From: a bacterium
Lineage (GTDB): Bacteria > Zixibacteria > MSB-5A5 > WJJR01
Length of the DNA: 45,686 nucleotides
Reading direction: 5' to 3'
Assembly (NCBI GenBank): GCA_035559435.1
Contig: DATMBC010000010.1
Span: 1 to 45,686 of the forward strand
Numbering within the stretch: the first letter of the stretch is position 1; every line of letters begins with the position of its first letter. Below the pieces are notes generated by a model, which saw only the letters and a list, made by a program, of their open reading frames with translations, had not been told where the DNA came from and did no database searches. Shown piece after piece: positions 44,994 to 45,686 of this stretch. The position numbers were made by a program, and so were the translations under genes.

Positions 44994-45653
44994 ATGCCGA
45001 GCAATCCACAGGATCGCATCATCCGCCGCGCCGCGCAGGAACTGCGCGACGGCTACTACGTCAATCTCGGCATCGGGATGCCGACCCTCGTGGCCAACCA
45101 CATCCCGCCGGGCGTCAACATTATCCTGCAGTCGGAGAACGGCCTCCTTGGGATCGGGCCCTTCCCATACCCCGGCGAGGAAGATCCCGACTTGATCAAC
45201 GCCGGCAAGCAGACGATCACCGAGATTCCCGGCTCCTCGTATTTCTCCTCGGCCGATTCCTTCGCCATGATCCGCGGCGGCCATATCGACATTACCATCC
45301 TCGGCGCCATGCAGGTGTCGCAGCACGGCGATCTGGCCAACTGGATGATTCCCGGCAAACTGATCAAGGGAATGGGCGGGGCGATGGATCTGGTGGCCGG
45401 GGCCCGGCATGTCATCGTCACGATGACTCACACTGCCAAAGACGGCTCGCACAAGATTCTCAAAGAGTGCAACCTGCCGCTGACCGGACGGCGGTGTGTC
45501 GACATGATTATCACCGAGTATGCCGTCTTTGATGTGGACGCGCAGAACGGACTGCTGCTGAAGGAAAAAGCCGCCGAAGTCACGCTGGAACAGCTCGCCC
45601 GGATGACCGGTTGTGACTTCGCGGTGGCCAACGAGTTGAAAACCCTCACGTGA
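44994..45653 (+). CDS. 3-oxoacid CoA-transferase subunit B
   Basis: The 219-residue beta subunit starts 6 bases after subunit A. The catalytic glutamate is E48 in [10 protein letters not shown], which forms the CoA thioester intermediate. [13 protein letters not shown] precedes it, and [15 protein letters not shown] and [14 protein letters not shown] follow, all standard. The length of about 220 residues is normal for a separate subunit. It is the last gene before the window ends. Confidence 0.93.
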   Translation: MPSNPQDRIIRRAAQELRDGYYVNLGIGMPTLVANHIPPGVNIILQSENGLLGIGPFPYPGEEDPDLINAGKQTITEIPGSSYFSSADSFAMIRGGHIDITILGAMQVSQHGDLANWMIPGKLIKGMGGAMDLVAGARHVIVTMTHTAKDGSHKILKECNLPLTGRRCVDMIITEYAVFDVDAQNGLLLKEKAAEVTLEQLARMTGCDFAVANELKTLT

Positions 45654-45656
45654 TGG

Positions 45657-45671
45657 CGGGTCAAAGACCCG
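45657..45671. repeat. Short hairpin after the CoA-transferase operon
   Basis: CGGGTC / GACCCG with loop AAA starts 3 bases after the stop codon and is followed by TCCCGCACGG, not a T-run. It may be part of a dispersed palindromic repeat or a factor-dependent terminator; the window ends before this can be judged. Confidence 0.4.
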
Positions 45672-45686
45672 TCCCGCACGGCGCAA

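Overview
This is a GC-rich bacterial chromosome segment in which almost every base is accounted for by tightly packed genes. Several clues point to the FCB superphylum, with a Zixibacteria-like candidate phylum as my best guess: a PorV/PorQ-family pair, a secreted beta-propeller protein ending in a FlgD-like Ig domain (the usual tail of type IX-type cargo), and a dockerin/TSP3 surface protein. The taxonomic call is inference. No phage, insertion sequence or CRISPR array was seen.

Layout. Positions 1-2110 hold the tail of larC, etfA and a Ppx/GppA-family gene. Positions 2262-6829 form an envelope/secretion block (beta-propeller protein and two PorV-like outer-membrane proteins). Positions 6884-9778 are a compact four-gene operon of membrane proteins with no recognised function. 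Positions 9802-12411 hold a tiny zinc-ribbon gene overlapping a DUF72 gene, a D,D-carboxypeptidase, a small coiled-coil protein and an orphan histidine-kinase tail. Positions 12466-23483 are housekeeping: mutS2, dnaG, two tRNAs, a C4 zinc-ribbon coiled-coil protein, guaB, the RNase P RNA gene rnpB, recJ and a VOC protein, with a small secreted protein on the other strand. Positions 23549-25918 (minus) encode a large secreted beta-helix/dockerin protein flanked by about 690 bases without a gene.

Positions 26605-45653 are a metabolic island for short-chain and branched acyl-CoA. It has a MeaB chaperone, an acyl-CoA mutase large subunit with isobutyryl-CoA-mutase-type residues, an unknown membrane-anchored protein and a B12-binding small subunit. 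After a minus-strand PEP/pyruvate-binding-domain protein and glutamate dehydrogenase come acyl-CoA dehydrogenase, an MBL-fold hydrolase, propionyl-CoA carboxylase (beta, biotin carboxylase, biotin carrier), an atypical SDR, a second mutase large subunit with true methylmalonyl-CoA-mutase residues, methylmalonyl-CoA epimerase and a two-subunit 3-oxoacid CoA-transferase. Together these would convert propionyl-CoA to succinyl-CoA and probably interconvert isobutyryl- and butyryl-CoA, consistent with amino-acid (Val, Ile, Glu) or short-chain fatty-acid breakdown.

The strongest leads are: two mutase large subunits of different predicted specificity beside only one B12 subunit; the unknown protein between the mutase subunits; the unnamed four-gene membrane operon; the out-of-frame zinc-ribbon/DUF72 overlap; and two genes whose -10 elements lie about 6 bases before the ATG (possible leaderless mRNAs).
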